Positions 20,372 through 29,384 are shown, counted from the first letter of the stretch. The stretch is 64,000 nucleotides of DNA from DUQW01 sp050953805 (GCA_050953805.1 JBMNNE010000002.1:620001-684000); one strand, 5' to 3'. Notes: generated from the letters alone by a model not told the origin. Numbers and translations are program-made.

Positions 20372-22128
20372 AAAAATTACTAATTTTATTTTTATTAGCT
20401 TTCCCAATTTTAATTTTCGCCATTATTAACTTGTCAGCTTCAATTATTGGGTGGGTAATTCCACTACCAGTTGAAACGATTGAAGTGTCGTTAGACCAAG
20501 TAAATTGGTCTAAATCAATTGATTTAGATGTTGAAGTTCTTAATGAGACAACTAGTGAAATGGAAATTTATTACCGTATTTTACCAGCTAATGCGAGAAA
20601 TAAAGAAATTACGGTTTATTCATCTGATGAATTTTTATCAGATATTAAAGATGATAATATTATCTCTCCAGATCAACTAGCGAAAGAAGATAAAGAGTTT
20701 AAAGATGGAATTGGTAAAGCTAAAGTTAGTTTATATGAATATGGCTTTAGTGAGATTACTTTAATTACCGCAGACGGCAAATATGAGGCGACAATCGACG
20801 TTTCTGTCGTTAACCCGGATGATGATCCAAATGAAGTCAAAAGCATCATTTTTGAGTATAAAGAGGCACTACATCAAGACTATCGTTTTGGTAATTTAAA
20901 TAGCGTTCGCTTAGATTTTAAATACTTTCCTAAGGGTGCTGACCAAAGTTTAATTGCTGATCAAATTACTGCTGATTTTGGTGGTGATTATGAAATGGGG
21001 TTCTTTGAAGATCCTGAACGAAAAGGTGAAGGATACTTCAATTTAACTTTCCAAGATTTTGTTGGTCAACAAAAATTTGAGACGACAACTCAAGAAGGCA
21101 GGAAAGCTAAATATACCTTTAATGTTGATAAAGGATATAATATTAAAGGTCATAGTGTTGAAGAGATTTCACAGTTTGTGAAATCAGGGAAAAAAGTTTT
21201 TCAACTTGAAGAAATTAATTTAAAATCAACTTTAAAAATTACTAATGGAACGCAGTATGATGGTAATAATTTTAAGATTACCCATAAAGATATGGAGTCA
21301 GGTACCCAAGTTACAGTACTGGATAATAATACATCATTAAACCGAGTTCATATTGTTGGACCATTAGTTAATGAAGGGGGCCAAATCATTCCGCGCGAAC
21401 TGATTACTAATTTGAGAATGACTAATTCCTTGGAATCAAGGTTCCAATCAATTACTAATTCAACCATTGAAAACGGTAGGTATAATATTTTTATGACCGG
21501 TCAAACTTTACCAAGTTTTGATGAAAATGGTCAAAGAATTTATGTTCCAAGTGAATTTAAAATTGAAAATGTGAAATTTATTGGGGCGTTAATGGGCGCA
21601 ATTAGAGTTGATAATCATGAAGACGGAGCGATGGCGATTAACTCAACTCGAGTTGAGGTAAAAAATTTATCATTTGAATGGGTAGGAATTGCCGTTTGGC
21701 TTGATAACTCAAGAGGCGAAAAAGAAATGACTAAGGGATATAGCGTTTTAGTGATTAAACCACACGACCGAGCTGATTTAATTAACTCGTTAGATACGAG
21801 TAAAAATTGGCGAAACTTAGATGAAGCTAGCGGTTTCTTGAAAGAACAAAACGCCTTAGGGTTATTAGATGAACTGAAAAAGTATGATAACATGACATTT
21901 AAAAAAGGTCGAAATTATTTTGTTTCACCAGTGATTATGCTGTATGGTGGAGCCGTTAATAATAGTTATGTTATTTTTGATAGTAAAACTGAAAGTGATT
22001 TAGTTAGAGAAGAAAGAAGACCATCAACCATTGAAGCGATGCATGAAAAGATTGGCGGTCGCGCACCGTTTGTAGTATATGCGTTAAATAAGAAATATCA
22101 TCCTGATTATAGTTCTGGAGGTAATTAA
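20368..22128 (+). CDS. Membrane-anchored extracellular beta-helix-like protein
   Basis: This 586-aa protein has an N-terminal hydrophobic segment (about residues 4-35) that is either a signal anchor or a signal peptide. No lipobox is present. Residues 36-260 look like Ig-type beta domains. From about residue 270 there is a solenoid-like pattern (NNTSLNRVHIVG, LRMTNSLESRF, NSTIENGRYNIF), similar in style to the C-termini of the two lipoproteins in the same operon. The start overlaps the permease stop (ATGA) behind AAGGAGGGAT, and the gene ends 1 base before the next start. It may be a partner or substrate of the ABC exporter (inference). Confidence 0.75.
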   Translation: MKKLLILFLLAFPILIFAIINLSASIIGWVIPLPVETIEVSLDQVNWSKSIDLDVEVLNETTSEMEIYYRILPANARNKEITVYSSDEFLSDIKDDNIISPDQLAKEDKEFKDGIGKAKVSLYEYGFSEITLITADGKYEATIDVSVVNPDDDPNEVKSIIFEYKEALHQDYRFGNLNSVRLDFKYFPKGADQSLIADQITADFGGDYEMGFFEDPERKGEGYFNLTFQDFVGQQKFETTTQEGRKAKYTFNVDKGYNIKGHSVEEISQFVKSGKKVFQLEEINLKSTLKITNGTQYDGNNFKITHKDMESGTQVTVLDNNTSLNRVHIVGPLVNEGGQIIPRELITNLRMTNSLESRFQSITNSTIENGRYNIFMTGQTLPSFDENGQRIYVPSEFKIENVKFIGALMGAIRVDNHEDGAMAINSTRVEVKNLSFEWVGIAVWLDNSRGEKEMTKGYSVLVIKPHDRADLINSLDTSKNWRNLDEASGFLKEQNALGLLDELKKYDNMTFKKGRNYFVSPVIMLYGGAVNNSYVIFDSKTESDLVREERRPSTIEAMHEKIGGRAPFVVYALNKKYHPDYSSGGN

Positions 22129-22129
22129 A

Positions 22130-24154
22130 ATGAAACGAATTAAATTTATCTTGGTAATTGTTTTAATTCTTTTACTAACCGGATGTAAAATACCTGAAGA
22201 AGAAGTAGAAGAAAAATTCGATCCTGAATTGGTCGAAGTTGAGATTCATAGCGACGGACTTTTAATTCAAAATGAAGAAAATGTATCAGCCGTTACTTTT
22301 TCGATATCCCATAATCAACCGAAGTATCCACCAACTAAAATTGCTTGGACAAGAAACTTAATCCCGGTTGGTGAAAGTGAGACTTTCACTTATACACCAG
22401 TTTCTGGTTTAAGTAGTAAAACTGAAGTTTTCGCAACCGTTACTTTTACTGTTGATGAAGTTGAGCATGAATATAAAACCGATGTTGTAACGATTAGAGT
22501 TGTTGGTAAGTCAGCTGAAATTGAAATTAGAACCGATCACGCTAATTTAGAAGGAGCAGTTATTGATAACATTATTAAAAGGGATGCACCACCAATTGAA
22601 CTTGAAGCATTTCTTTCTGGTGATTACGGTCCAGAATATTTAACTTGGTGGGTTGTTGATGAAGATACTAAGTTAGAAGTAGAGTTAGTTGAATTTAGAG
22701 GCATTAAAAAAATTCAATATGCTCCAACTAGAAGTGGTTTAGAACGAGTTGAAGCGAGAATTGAAGGTAAAAAGTTTATTTCTAATAAAATTTTTATCCA
22801 AACTAGTTATGGTAAATTAACTCTTTCTGAAAGAGTTGTTGGTAATCAACTGGAAATTATTAGTTCGTTTAATAATGAATTAGAGGGGGTTTACAGTTGG
22901 GAAGAATTAACTCAAAGTAAAACAACTTATGAACTTGTAGCTGATGCTAATCAAAATTATTTAACGATTAATTTAGATGAGTTAATTGAACCTAAACTAA
23001 TTAAAGCTAAATTTACACCAAGTAATGGATCAGATCCAATTCAAAGTGAACCAATTTTAGTTGCTGCTCATGCAGTCATCGTTAATACTGAAGCGGAGCT
23101 AATTCAAGCATTAGCTGATGGAGCAAAAGTAATTAAATTAGGAAAAGATATCTTATATACTGCCGTAGATACGAAAGAGACTAGAAATCCATTAGTAATT
23201 AGAAAACCAGTAACGATTCTTGGTGATGGCCATAAATTAGAAAGTATGGGAATCTTTAGTTTTATTCAAGTTTCAAGTAATAACGTTTGGTTTAAAGATA
23301 TTAAAATTGATTATTCAAGCCGTTATAATGTCGTTGTTGGTAGTTCAAATGCTAATCTTTATAGTTATTTTGAAAATGTTGAGTTTATTCGAGCTGGTGG
23401 CGGTAGTGATATGTTAAATCCTGGTGCTGGAATTTACGCGATGGGATCTCGTGTTACTGTCAAAAACATTAAAATTAGTGAAAGTACCAACTCAGGAATT
23501 AGAGTTGACGCTATTTATAATAAAGCGACCGGAGAAGTCATTCAAGCTTCTAATGTTGAAATATTAGGTAGTTTTGAATATGATACTAAAGAATTAATTG
23601 CGCCAATTATTTCGGCGACATCTAAGGCGGCAGACGCCACAATTACCGCCGTAGGATTTGATGAATTTATTATTCCAACTGGTTCAGGTAAGATGATTCG
23701 TAGATGGTCAAATGATGCTTATGGAGTTAAATGGCAACTGCAATTACCAGTTAAAGTACAATACCACCCTGGTGAAAATATGAACTTTTTAGGGATTACA
23801 ATTAACGTTAGAATTGGGGCTACTGAAACTACGACATTCGGATTGGATTTCGTTTATTTATTCTTAGATTATTTTAAAAATGAAAATGGAACCATTCGTG
23901 TGACCGAAATTGATCAAATTGATAATCCAATTTCAGAATATATTATTTATGATTATGATAGATCTAAAGGAGCAACCGGCGACTTATTACTCTATCAAGA
24001 TGAAGAAGGTAATCCAGTAGAGCCTAAATTACCTGAAGAATTAGGTGAATACCAAGTTCATATTTGGGTTGGAAATACTGAAGAAGGCGAAGGCTTATAT
24101 TTAGGCTACGTTTTAATAAGAGTGATACCAGAAGATGTTGAAACAGAAAATTGA
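22130..24154 (+). CDS. Lipoprotein with Ig-like and pectate-lyase-like beta-helix domains
   Basis: The product has 674 residues. The signal peptide MKRIKFILV... ends in lipobox LLTGC, so Cys 20 should be lipidated. About residues 30-310 are Ig-like beta domains. About 315-480 form a parallel beta-helix typical of surface or pectate-lyase-fold proteins, opening with a segment like 'EAELIQALADGAKVIKLG' and followed by NVWFKDIKI and RVTVKNIKI rungs. The last 170 residues are a separate beta-rich domain. No pectate lyase catalytic residues could be assigned, so I do not propose an enzyme. The start follows GGAGGTAATTAAA. The gene overlaps the Wzy-like gene by 20 bases. Confidence 0.78.
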   Translation: MKRIKFILVIVLILLLTGCKIPEEEVEEKFDPELVEVEIHSDGLLIQNEENVSAVTFSISHNQPKYPPTKIAWTRNLIPVGESETFTYTPVSGLSSKTEVFATVTFTVDEVEHEYKTDVVTIRVVGKSAEIEIRTDHANLEGAVIDNIIKRDAPPIELEAFLSGDYGPEYLTWWVVDEDTKLEVELVEFRGIKKIQYAPTRSGLERVEARIEGKKFISNKIFIQTSYGKLTLSERVVGNQLEIISSFNNELEGVYSWEELTQSKTTYELVADANQNYLTINLDELIEPKLIKAKFTPSNGSDPIQSEPILVAAHAVIVNTEAELIQALADGAKVIKLGKDILYTAVDTKETRNPLVIRKPVTILGDGHKLESMGIFSFIQVSSNNVWFKDIKIDYSSRYNVVVGSSNANLYSYFENVEFIRAGGGSDMLNPGAGIYAMGSRVTVKNIKISESTNSGIRVDAIYNKATGEVIQASNVEILGSFEYDTKELIAPIISATSKAADATITAVGFDEFIIPTGSGKMIRRWSNDAYGVKWQLQLPVKVQYHPGENMNFLGITINVRIGATETTTFGLDFVYLFLDYFKNENGTIRVTEIDQIDNPISEYIIYDYDRSKGATGDLLLYQDEEGNPVEPKLPEELGEYQVHIWVGNTEEGEGLYLGYVLIRVIPEDVETEN

Positions 24155-25574
24155 AAAATATTTAAAATCTAACTATTATTTGCTAACCATTATTTCATTA
24201 ATCTTTATTGGTTGGCATGTTAAAGCGGGGCCGCCCTTATTAGGCGGCACCTTTTTTAACACGATCGTTATGATTGGGTTATTAATTATTTGGTTTTTTA
24301 TTGTTATAACTTATGAAAATATGGCATATGGAATTCCAATTGTTTTAGGTTTTAGTTATTTAATGAACTCAAATGATTTAAACTTAAAAACATTAAGTCA
24401 TATGTTACCGTTACTAATAGCCGCCGTTTTCTTTGTTGCTGGAATTATCATTCATATGATTAAATTCCGCAAAAAACTAAAGGCGGGACGCCTTACATTA
24501 GGACTCGTTTTAATGGCTCTAGCAAGCCTAATTCCATTTATTTATGTTAAATTTACTTTTCCTATTTTTATTTTAAGTTTAGTAGGATTCTTTCACTTAG
24601 TTACTTACACTATTTTTGATAATTACGCCCAAATAGATACGAAACATTTTATTCGGTTCCTATATTATTTGAGCTGGTTATTGGTTGCCCAAGCGTGGAC
24701 AAGATATATGGGTTACTTAGTAAAAAACGGCCTTTCTAGTTTTCCTAAAGGAGTAGAAACTTCATGGGGCGGATTTGGCAATTTTGGTTGGGGTTGTATT
24801 AATGATGTCTTTATCCATTTATTGTTATTAGCGCCAACTCATTTATATTACATGATTAAAAAACCGAAAAACTTCGCTTACTGGATGGGAATTTTAGTAG
24901 TTGCCGTTACCTTCTTAATTAGTGGCTCTCGTGGTGGCGTTATGGGGTTAGTAATTGCTGTTCCATTTTATATCTACATTTTATTAAGATATGGTAACCA
25001 AGAAGTTAAAAAGAATTTAGTGTTATTTATTTTTATCTTTGTTGGGGTGGCCATTAGTTCAGTTAAAATCATACAATATATTTTAGATGGTTTTATTGCC
25101 TCACTTGATAACCCCACTACCGGAAGAACCGAACTCTGGAAACAAGCAATCGAAGTCTTTAAAGAATATCCACTCTTTGGTGGTGGTTGGGGTTCTAAAA
25201 TTATGAATTGGGGTAGCGATCAAAGAGTAGTTGTTTATCACTCAACCTTTTTCCATACGATTGCTGTCATGGGAATTTTTGGATTAATTGCGGTTATTAT
25301 TAACTGGTGGGAATCGTTTATTATTATGTTAAGAAAAATCTCGCTAGAAAAATGGCTTATTTTAGTTGGCTTTATTTCATCCCAAGCTTACGGTATGGTT
25401 GATATTACCCAACATGCTGCGTATTATATGAGTATATTAGTGATTCAACTCTTAGCTATTGAAAAACCAACTGTTAGAACTACTGATACATACGATATTA
25501 TTGATTTTAATATTAAACCTCGACAAAAACCATTAAAGTTTGTTGAGCGCGACTATCAACTAGGCTTTAAATAA
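24135..25574 (+). CDS. O-antigen ligase/polymerase-like membrane protein (Wzy_C family)
   Basis: This 479-aa polytopic protein has about 10-12 TM segments. It carries the hallmarks of the Wzy_C/WaaL/RfaL superfamily: SGSRGG at the start of a TM helix, then a loop with TGRTELWKQAI and PLFGGGWGS, then HSTFFHTIAVMGIFG. In this superfamily these proteins move glycans from a lipid carrier onto another glycan, a lipid or, in some lineages, a protein. It is the last gene of the surface operon, and its start lies inside the preceding lipoprotein gene. No glycosyltransferases are in view, so the acceptor is unknown. Glycosylation of the neighbouring surface proteins is one possibility (inference). A terminator follows at 25597. 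Confidence 0.82.
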   Translation: MLKQKIEKYLKSNYYLLTIISLIFIGWHVKAGPPLLGGTFFNTIVMIGLLIIWFFIVITYENMAYGIPIVLGFSYLMNSNDLNLKTLSHMLPLLIAAVFFVAGIIIHMIKFRKKLKAGRLTLGLVLMALASLIPFIYVKFTFPIFILSLVGFFHLVTYTIFDNYAQIDTKHFIRFLYYLSWLLVAQAWTRYMGYLVKNGLSSFPKGVETSWGGFGNFGWGCINDVFIHLLLLAPTHLYYMIKKPKNFAYWMGILVVAVTFLISGSRGGVMGLVIAVPFYIYILLRYGNQEVKKNLVLFIFIFVGVAISSVKIIQYILDGFIASLDNPTTGRTELWKQAIEVFKEYPLFGGGWGSKIMNWGSDQRVVVYHSTFFHTIAVMGIFGLIAVIINWWESFIIMLRKISLEKWLILVGFISSQAYGMVDITQHAAYYMSILVIQLLAIEKPTVRTTDTYDIIDFNIKPRQKPLKFVERDYQLGFK

Positions 25575-25596
25575 TTACTTAATTAAAATATTAGTT

Positions 25597-25621
25597 AAAA
25601 GTGGCTGCGGCCACTTTTTTT
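25597..25621 (+). terminator. Rho-independent terminator of the surface operon
   Basis: AAAAGTGGC-TGCG-GCCACTTTT forms a 9-bp stem with a TGCG loop, followed by a run of T. It lies 22 bases after the stop of the Wzy-like gene. Confidence 0.9.
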
Positions 25622-25690
25622 AGTTTGGTTGGAATTAGTTGCGATAAATACAAAGTAAAAGAAGTATTTTATTGAGAAATTAAAAAAATC

Positions 25691-25729
25691 CGGCAAATGT
25701 ATATTTTTCTCTTTTATATATGTTTGCCG
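25691..25729. other. 14-bp hairpin in the spacer upstream of hrcA
   Basis: CGGCAAATGTATAT (25691-25704) pairs with ATATATGTTTGCCG (25716-25729), with two G-U wobbles and an 11-nt loop. Read on the minus strand it is followed by GATTTTTTT, so it has terminator form in that direction. However, there is no minus-strand gene nearby that it could end. The rest of 25622-25783 shows no gene. Confidence 0.55.
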
Positions 25730-25783
25730 AATAACCATTATTTTACTCAAACTAGATATTTTCCCAAAATTAGCAGTTAAAAC

Positions 25784-25812
25784 TTGACAGTGCTAAAACA
25801 ATATGTTACAAT
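25784..25812 (+). promoter_or_regulatory. Sigma-A promoter of the hrcA-grpE-dnaK-dnaJ operon
   Basis: The -35 is TTGACA (25784-25789), then a 17-bp spacer, then -10 TACAAT (25807-25812). Transcription should begin around 25819, inside the CIRCE operator. Confidence 0.88.
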
Positions 25813-25816
25813 ACAT

Positions 25817-25843
25817 TTGGCACATTAAGTTATTGAGTGCTAA
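25817..25843 (+). promoter_or_regulatory. CIRCE operator (HrcA-binding site), imperfect left arm
   Basis: The right arm GAGTGCTAA (25835-25843) matches the CIRCE consensus exactly and the spacer is the canonical 9 bp. The left arm TTGGCACAT (25817-25825) matches TTAGCACTC at 6 of 9 positions. It overlaps the predicted start of transcription, as expected for HrcA repression of the operon. Confidence 0.88.
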
Positions 25844-25857
25844 CGGAGTGTGATTTA

Positions 25858-26877
25858 ATGCTTACTAATAGACAAAAATTAATCTTAAAAGCGATTGTTG
25901 AATCATATATTGAAGATGGGTTGCCAGTAGGGTCAAGAACCATTACTGGGTTGCCTTATTTAGATTATTCGAGTGCGACGATTCGATTCGATATGCAAAT
26001 GTTAGAAGAATTAGGTTATTTAGATAAAACGCACACCTCTAGTGGAAGAATTCCATCAGAAAGAGGATTAAGATATTATCTCGATAATTTACTAACAAGA
26101 GATCGAAGAGTAGTCAAGTTATTCCCACTAGTTGATGATATTTTTCAAAAACATCGTTATTCAAAAAAGAAAATATTAGAAAAAGCCGCTGATTTACTTA
26201 GTGCTGTCACTAATTATACAGCGATTAGCTTAAATCCTAGTGATGATTACTCCTATATTAAGAAAATGGAATTCATCAAAATATCTGATGTTGAAGGAGT
26301 CATTATTATTGTTGTTGGTGATGGGACAGTGTTACATCATAAATTAACTGTGACTAATGATTTGTCAATTGAAGAAGTTGAAAAATTCTTCATCTCACTA
26401 AATGAATTACTTAAAAATAAAAGTATTACTAAGGTAATGAGAGTTTTAGTTGAAAGATACAACAATCAAAAGTATAGACCACTGAAATCTTATGAAGAAA
26501 ACATTATTAAAATAATTGTTGACTTATTAGAAACGAAACATACGGATGACTTCTATTTATCAGGAGCCACCAATATGTTACATGATGATTACTTTTCTAA
26601 TTTTCAAGCTTTAAAAGAATCAATGATTCAATTAAATGAAGCTAATATTAGTAAATTAATCTCAAGTGATACTGGATTACAAATTAGAATTGGTAGCGAT
26701 ATTTCATTTATGCCAAAATCGGAATTTACTATTATTTCCATTCCTTATCGCTTTAGCGATTGGGAACGTGGTAATTTAGCGTTAATTGGACCAATGCGCA
26801 TGAATTATAGTGAAGTGGTTCCGTTAATTGAATATATCGCAATTAACTTATCAAATTTATATAGTGACAAGGAGTAG
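25858..26877 (+). CDS. hrcA: Heat-inducible transcription repressor HrcA
   Basis: This 339-aa repressor has the usual length for the family. The N-terminal winged helix-turn-helix (LTNRQKLILKAIVESYI, then SSATIRFDMQMLEELGYL) binds CIRCE. A GAF-like central domain and a C-terminal dimerisation region follow. A longer frame from GTG 25837 would start inside the CIRCE right arm, so I use ATG 25858, preceded by GGAGTG. It is first in a heat-shock operon and represses its own transcription. HrcA activity in this family is maintained by GroEL; no groEL is in this window. Confidence 0.97.
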   Translation: MLTNRQKLILKAIVESYIEDGLPVGSRTITGLPYLDYSSATIRFDMQMLEELGYLDKTHTSSGRIPSERGLRYYLDNLLTRDRRVVKLFPLVDDIFQKHRYSKKKILEKAADLLSAVTNYTAISLNPSDDYSYIKKMEFIKISDVEGVIIIVVGDGTVLHHKLTVTNDLSIEEVEKFFISLNELLKNKSITKVMRVLVERYNNQKYRPLKSYEENIIKIIVDLLETKHTDDFYLSGATNMLHDDYFSNFQALKESMIQLNEANISKLISSDTGLQIRIGSDISFMPKSEFTIISIPYRFSDWERGNLALIGPMRMNYSEVVPLIEYIAINLSNLYSDKE

Positions 26878-26884
26878 ATGTTAA

Positions 26885-27493
26885 ATGAGTGAAGAAAAGA
26901 AAAAAGATACAATGAATTCTAACCCAGATGTTGAGGAAAAAAATGTCATCTCTGAAGATGATACTATTAAAATAACATCTCATAAAGCTCAAGGTGAAAA
27001 AAACTATAACGTTGAGTATAAAAAGGGTGGAAGGAAAGTTAAAATTAAAGAATTGGAAGAAGAAATTGAAAAATTAAAAAATGATTTATTAAGAAATCAA
27101 GCTGATTTTGAAAATTTTAAAAAGCGGATGAATCAAGAACGAGTTATAGATCGAAAATATGCAGCAATGGATTTAGTTCATGATTTATTAATCCCACTTG
27201 ATCAATTAGATAAAGTGGTTAATATGGAAGTAGAAGATCCGGTCTTAAAAAATTATTTAATTGGATTTAAAATGATTAATGATCAAATCTTCGAACAACT
27301 TGAAGCTAACGGTGTTAAAGCGATTAAAGCTTTGGGTGAAGTTTTTGATCCAAAAGTGCATCATGCAGTTGAAAAAGATAATAACAGTGAAATAGATCAA
27401 AATATTATCACTGAAGAGATCCTTAAAGGATATATGTATAAAGATAGAGTTTTAAGACCAGCCATGGTCAAAGTAAATGAATGGAGTGAATAA
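26885..27493 (+). CDS. grpE: Nucleotide exchange factor GrpE
   Basis: This 202-aa protein releases ADP from DnaK. It has a charged, low-complexity N-terminus, a long coiled coil (about residues 50-95, with NQADFENFKKR typical of the family) and the beta-domain motif EVFDPKVHHAVE near residue 155. It starts 7 bases after hrcA ends, with AAGGAG upstream, and is followed 2 bases later by dnaK. Confidence 0.97.
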   Translation: MSEEKKKDTMNSNPDVEEKNVISEDDTIKITSHKAQGEKNYNVEYKKGGRKVKIKELEEEIEKLKNDLLRNQADFENFKKRMNQERVIDRKYAAMDLVHDLLIPLDQLDKVVNMEVEDPVLKNYLIGFKMINDQIFEQLEANGVKAIKALGEVFDPKVHHAVEKDNNSEIDQNIITEEILKGYMYKDRVLRPAMVKVNEWSE

Positions 27494-27495
27494 TT

Positions 27496-29316
27496 ATGGC
27501 AAAGAAAACAAATAAAATTATTGGTATTGACTTAGGAACTACTAACTCAGTAGTTTCAGTTATGGATGGCGGGGAAGCAAAAGTTATTCCTAATGCTGAA
27601 GGTGGAAGAACGACTCCATCAGTCGTCGCTTTCAAAAATGGTGAAATCTCAGTTGGAGAAGTAGCTAAAAGACAAGTAATTACTAACCCTAATACAGTTC
27701 AATCGATTAAGAGACATATGGGTGAAAGTAATTATAAAGCTAGAATGGAAGGTAGAGATTATAAACCTGAAGAAATTTCAGCAATGATCTTACAAAACTT
27801 AAAACAAACTGCTGAAGCTTATTTAGGAGCTGAAGTTACTGAAGCTGTTATTACGGTTCCAGCATATTTTAATGATGCTCAAAGACAAGCAACTAAAGAT
27901 GCGGGAACGATTGCTGGCTTAAATGTTAGAAGAATTATTAATGAACCAACGGCAGCAGCTTTAGCATATGGAATTGATAAAGGTGAAAAAGAACAAGTCG
28001 TTTTAGTTTTTGACTTAGGTGGCGGTACTTTTGACGTTAGTATTTTAAGATTAGCTGACGGTACTTTTGAAGTTATTTCTACAGCTGGAGATAATAAATT
28101 AGGTGGAGACGATTTTGACCAAAGAATCGTTGATTATATGGTAGCTGAATTTAGAAAGTCAAACGGAGTTGACTTATCAAAAGATAAGATGGCCGTTCAA
28201 AGATTAAGAGATGCTGCCGAAAAAGCGAAAAAAGAATTATCTGGTGTGACTCAAACATCAATTTCTTTACCATTTATCTCAATGTCTGATCATGGGCCAG
28301 TTCATTTAGAAATGAACTTAACTCGTGCTAAATTCGATGAATTAACCCATGATTTAGTTGAAAGATCAATTGAACCAGTTAGACGCGCTTTAAAAGATGC
28401 CAAAATGACAGCTAAAGATATCCAACAAGTATTATTAGTTGGTGGTTCAACGAGAATTCCTGCAGTTCAAGATCGTGTGAAACAAGTTTTAGGTAAAGAA
28501 CCTAATAAATCAGTTAACCCAGATGAAGTAGTCGCGATGGGGGCAGCAATTCAAGGTGGAGTTTTAGCAGGAGATGTTAAAGATGTATTATTATTAGATG
28601 TGACTCCACTTTCATTAGGAATTGAAACATTAGGTGGCGTTTTCACTAAATTAATTGAAAGAAATACGACAATCCCAACATCTAAATCACAAGTCTTCTC
28701 AACTGCTGCTGATAATCAACCAGCAGTTGATATTCATGTATTACAAGGTGAAAGATCAATGGCGGCTGATAATAAGACATTAGGTCGTTTCCAATTAGGA
28801 GATATTCCACCAGCACCAAGAGGAGTTCCTCAAATTGAAGTAACATTTGATATTGATGCTAACGGAATCGTTAATGTTAAAGCGAAAGACTTAGGTACTA
28901 ATAAAGAACAAGCAATTACTATTTCTGGTGGTTCAGGCTTATCTGAAAAAGAAATTGAAAGAATGATTAAAGAAGCCGAAGAACAAGCTGAAGCTGATGC
29001 TAAAAAGCGTGAAGAAGCTGATTTAAGAAATGAATCAGAAAATTTAATTTTCCAAACGAGAAAAGCAGTAACTGATTTAGGAGAAGAAGTAACCGAAGAT
29101 CAAAAAACTAAAGTTGAATCATTAGCTAAAGATTTAGAAGAAGCATTAAAAGGTGATGATTTAGATTTGATTAAATCGAGAAAAGAGGCTCTAGAAAAAG
29201 AAGCCCAAGATATCGCTGTTAAAGCATATCAAAAAGCTCAAGCAGCTCAACAACACACTAAAGAAGAGTCAAATGATGATTCCGAAGAAACAACAGTTGA
29301 CGCAGAATTTAGTTAA
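27496..29316 (+). CDS. dnaK: Chaperone protein DnaK (Hsp70)
   Basis: The product is 606 residues, a full-length Hsp70. The ATPase domain has the phosphate-1 loop GIDLGTTNS, phosphate-2 VFDLGGGTFDVS and adenosine motif VLLVGGSTRIP. The linker DVLLLDVTP precedes the substrate-binding domain (about residues 380-500). The C-terminal lid ends in acidic residues. It works with GrpE and DnaJ in protein folding in the cytoplasm. The start follows GGAGTGAATAATT, 2 bases after grpE. Codon use looks more regular than in the surface genes, consistent with high expression. Confidence 0.98.
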   Translation: MAKKTNKIIGIDLGTTNSVVSVMDGGEAKVIPNAEGGRTTPSVVAFKNGEISVGEVAKRQVITNPNTVQSIKRHMGESNYKARMEGRDYKPEEISAMILQNLKQTAEAYLGAEVTEAVITVPAYFNDAQRQATKDAGTIAGLNVRRIINEPTAAALAYGIDKGEKEQVVLVFDLGGGTFDVSILRLADGTFEVISTAGDNKLGGDDFDQRIVDYMVAEFRKSNGVDLSKDKMAVQRLRDAAEKAKKELSGVTQTSISLPFISMSDHGPVHLEMNLTRAKFDELTHDLVERSIEPVRRALKDAKMTAKDIQQVLLVGGSTRIPAVQDRVKQVLGKEPNKSVNPDEVVAMGAAIQGGVLAGDVKDVLLLDVTPLSLGIETLGGVFTKLIERNTTIPTSKSQVFSTAADNQPAVDIHVLQGERSMAADNKTLGRFQLGDIPPAPRGVPQIEVTFDIDANGIVNVKAKDLGTNKEQAITISGGSGLSEKEIERMIKEAEEQAEADAKKREEADLRNESENLIFQTRKAVTDLGEEVTEDQKTKVESLAKDLEEALKGDDLDLIKSRKEALEKEAQDIAVKAYQKAQAAQQHTKEESNDDSEETTVDAEFS

Positions 29317-29356
29317 TAAGATATAATATATAGGTAAGGGCTGCGGCCCTTACTTA
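29297..29356 (+). promoter_or_regulatory. dnaK-dnaJ intercistronic hairpin with possible internal promoter
   Basis: GTAAGGGC-TGCG-GCCCTTAC (29334-29353) forms an 8-bp perfect stem, extendable by three pairs. No T-run follows, so it is unlikely to end transcription fully. Upstream lie TTGACG (29297-29302) and TATAAT (29322-29327) with a 19-bp spacer, a weak candidate promoter that would start transcripts at the hairpin. Transcript stabilisation or partial attenuation are the likely roles (inference). Confidence 0.5.
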
Positions 29357-29384
29357 AATATGTTTAGTAAGGATGTATTAAAAT

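Noticed and set aside
22130..24154. Active pectate lyase
   Set aside because: Only the beta-helix-like pattern is visible. No Ca-binding Asp cluster or catalytic Arg could be assigned.
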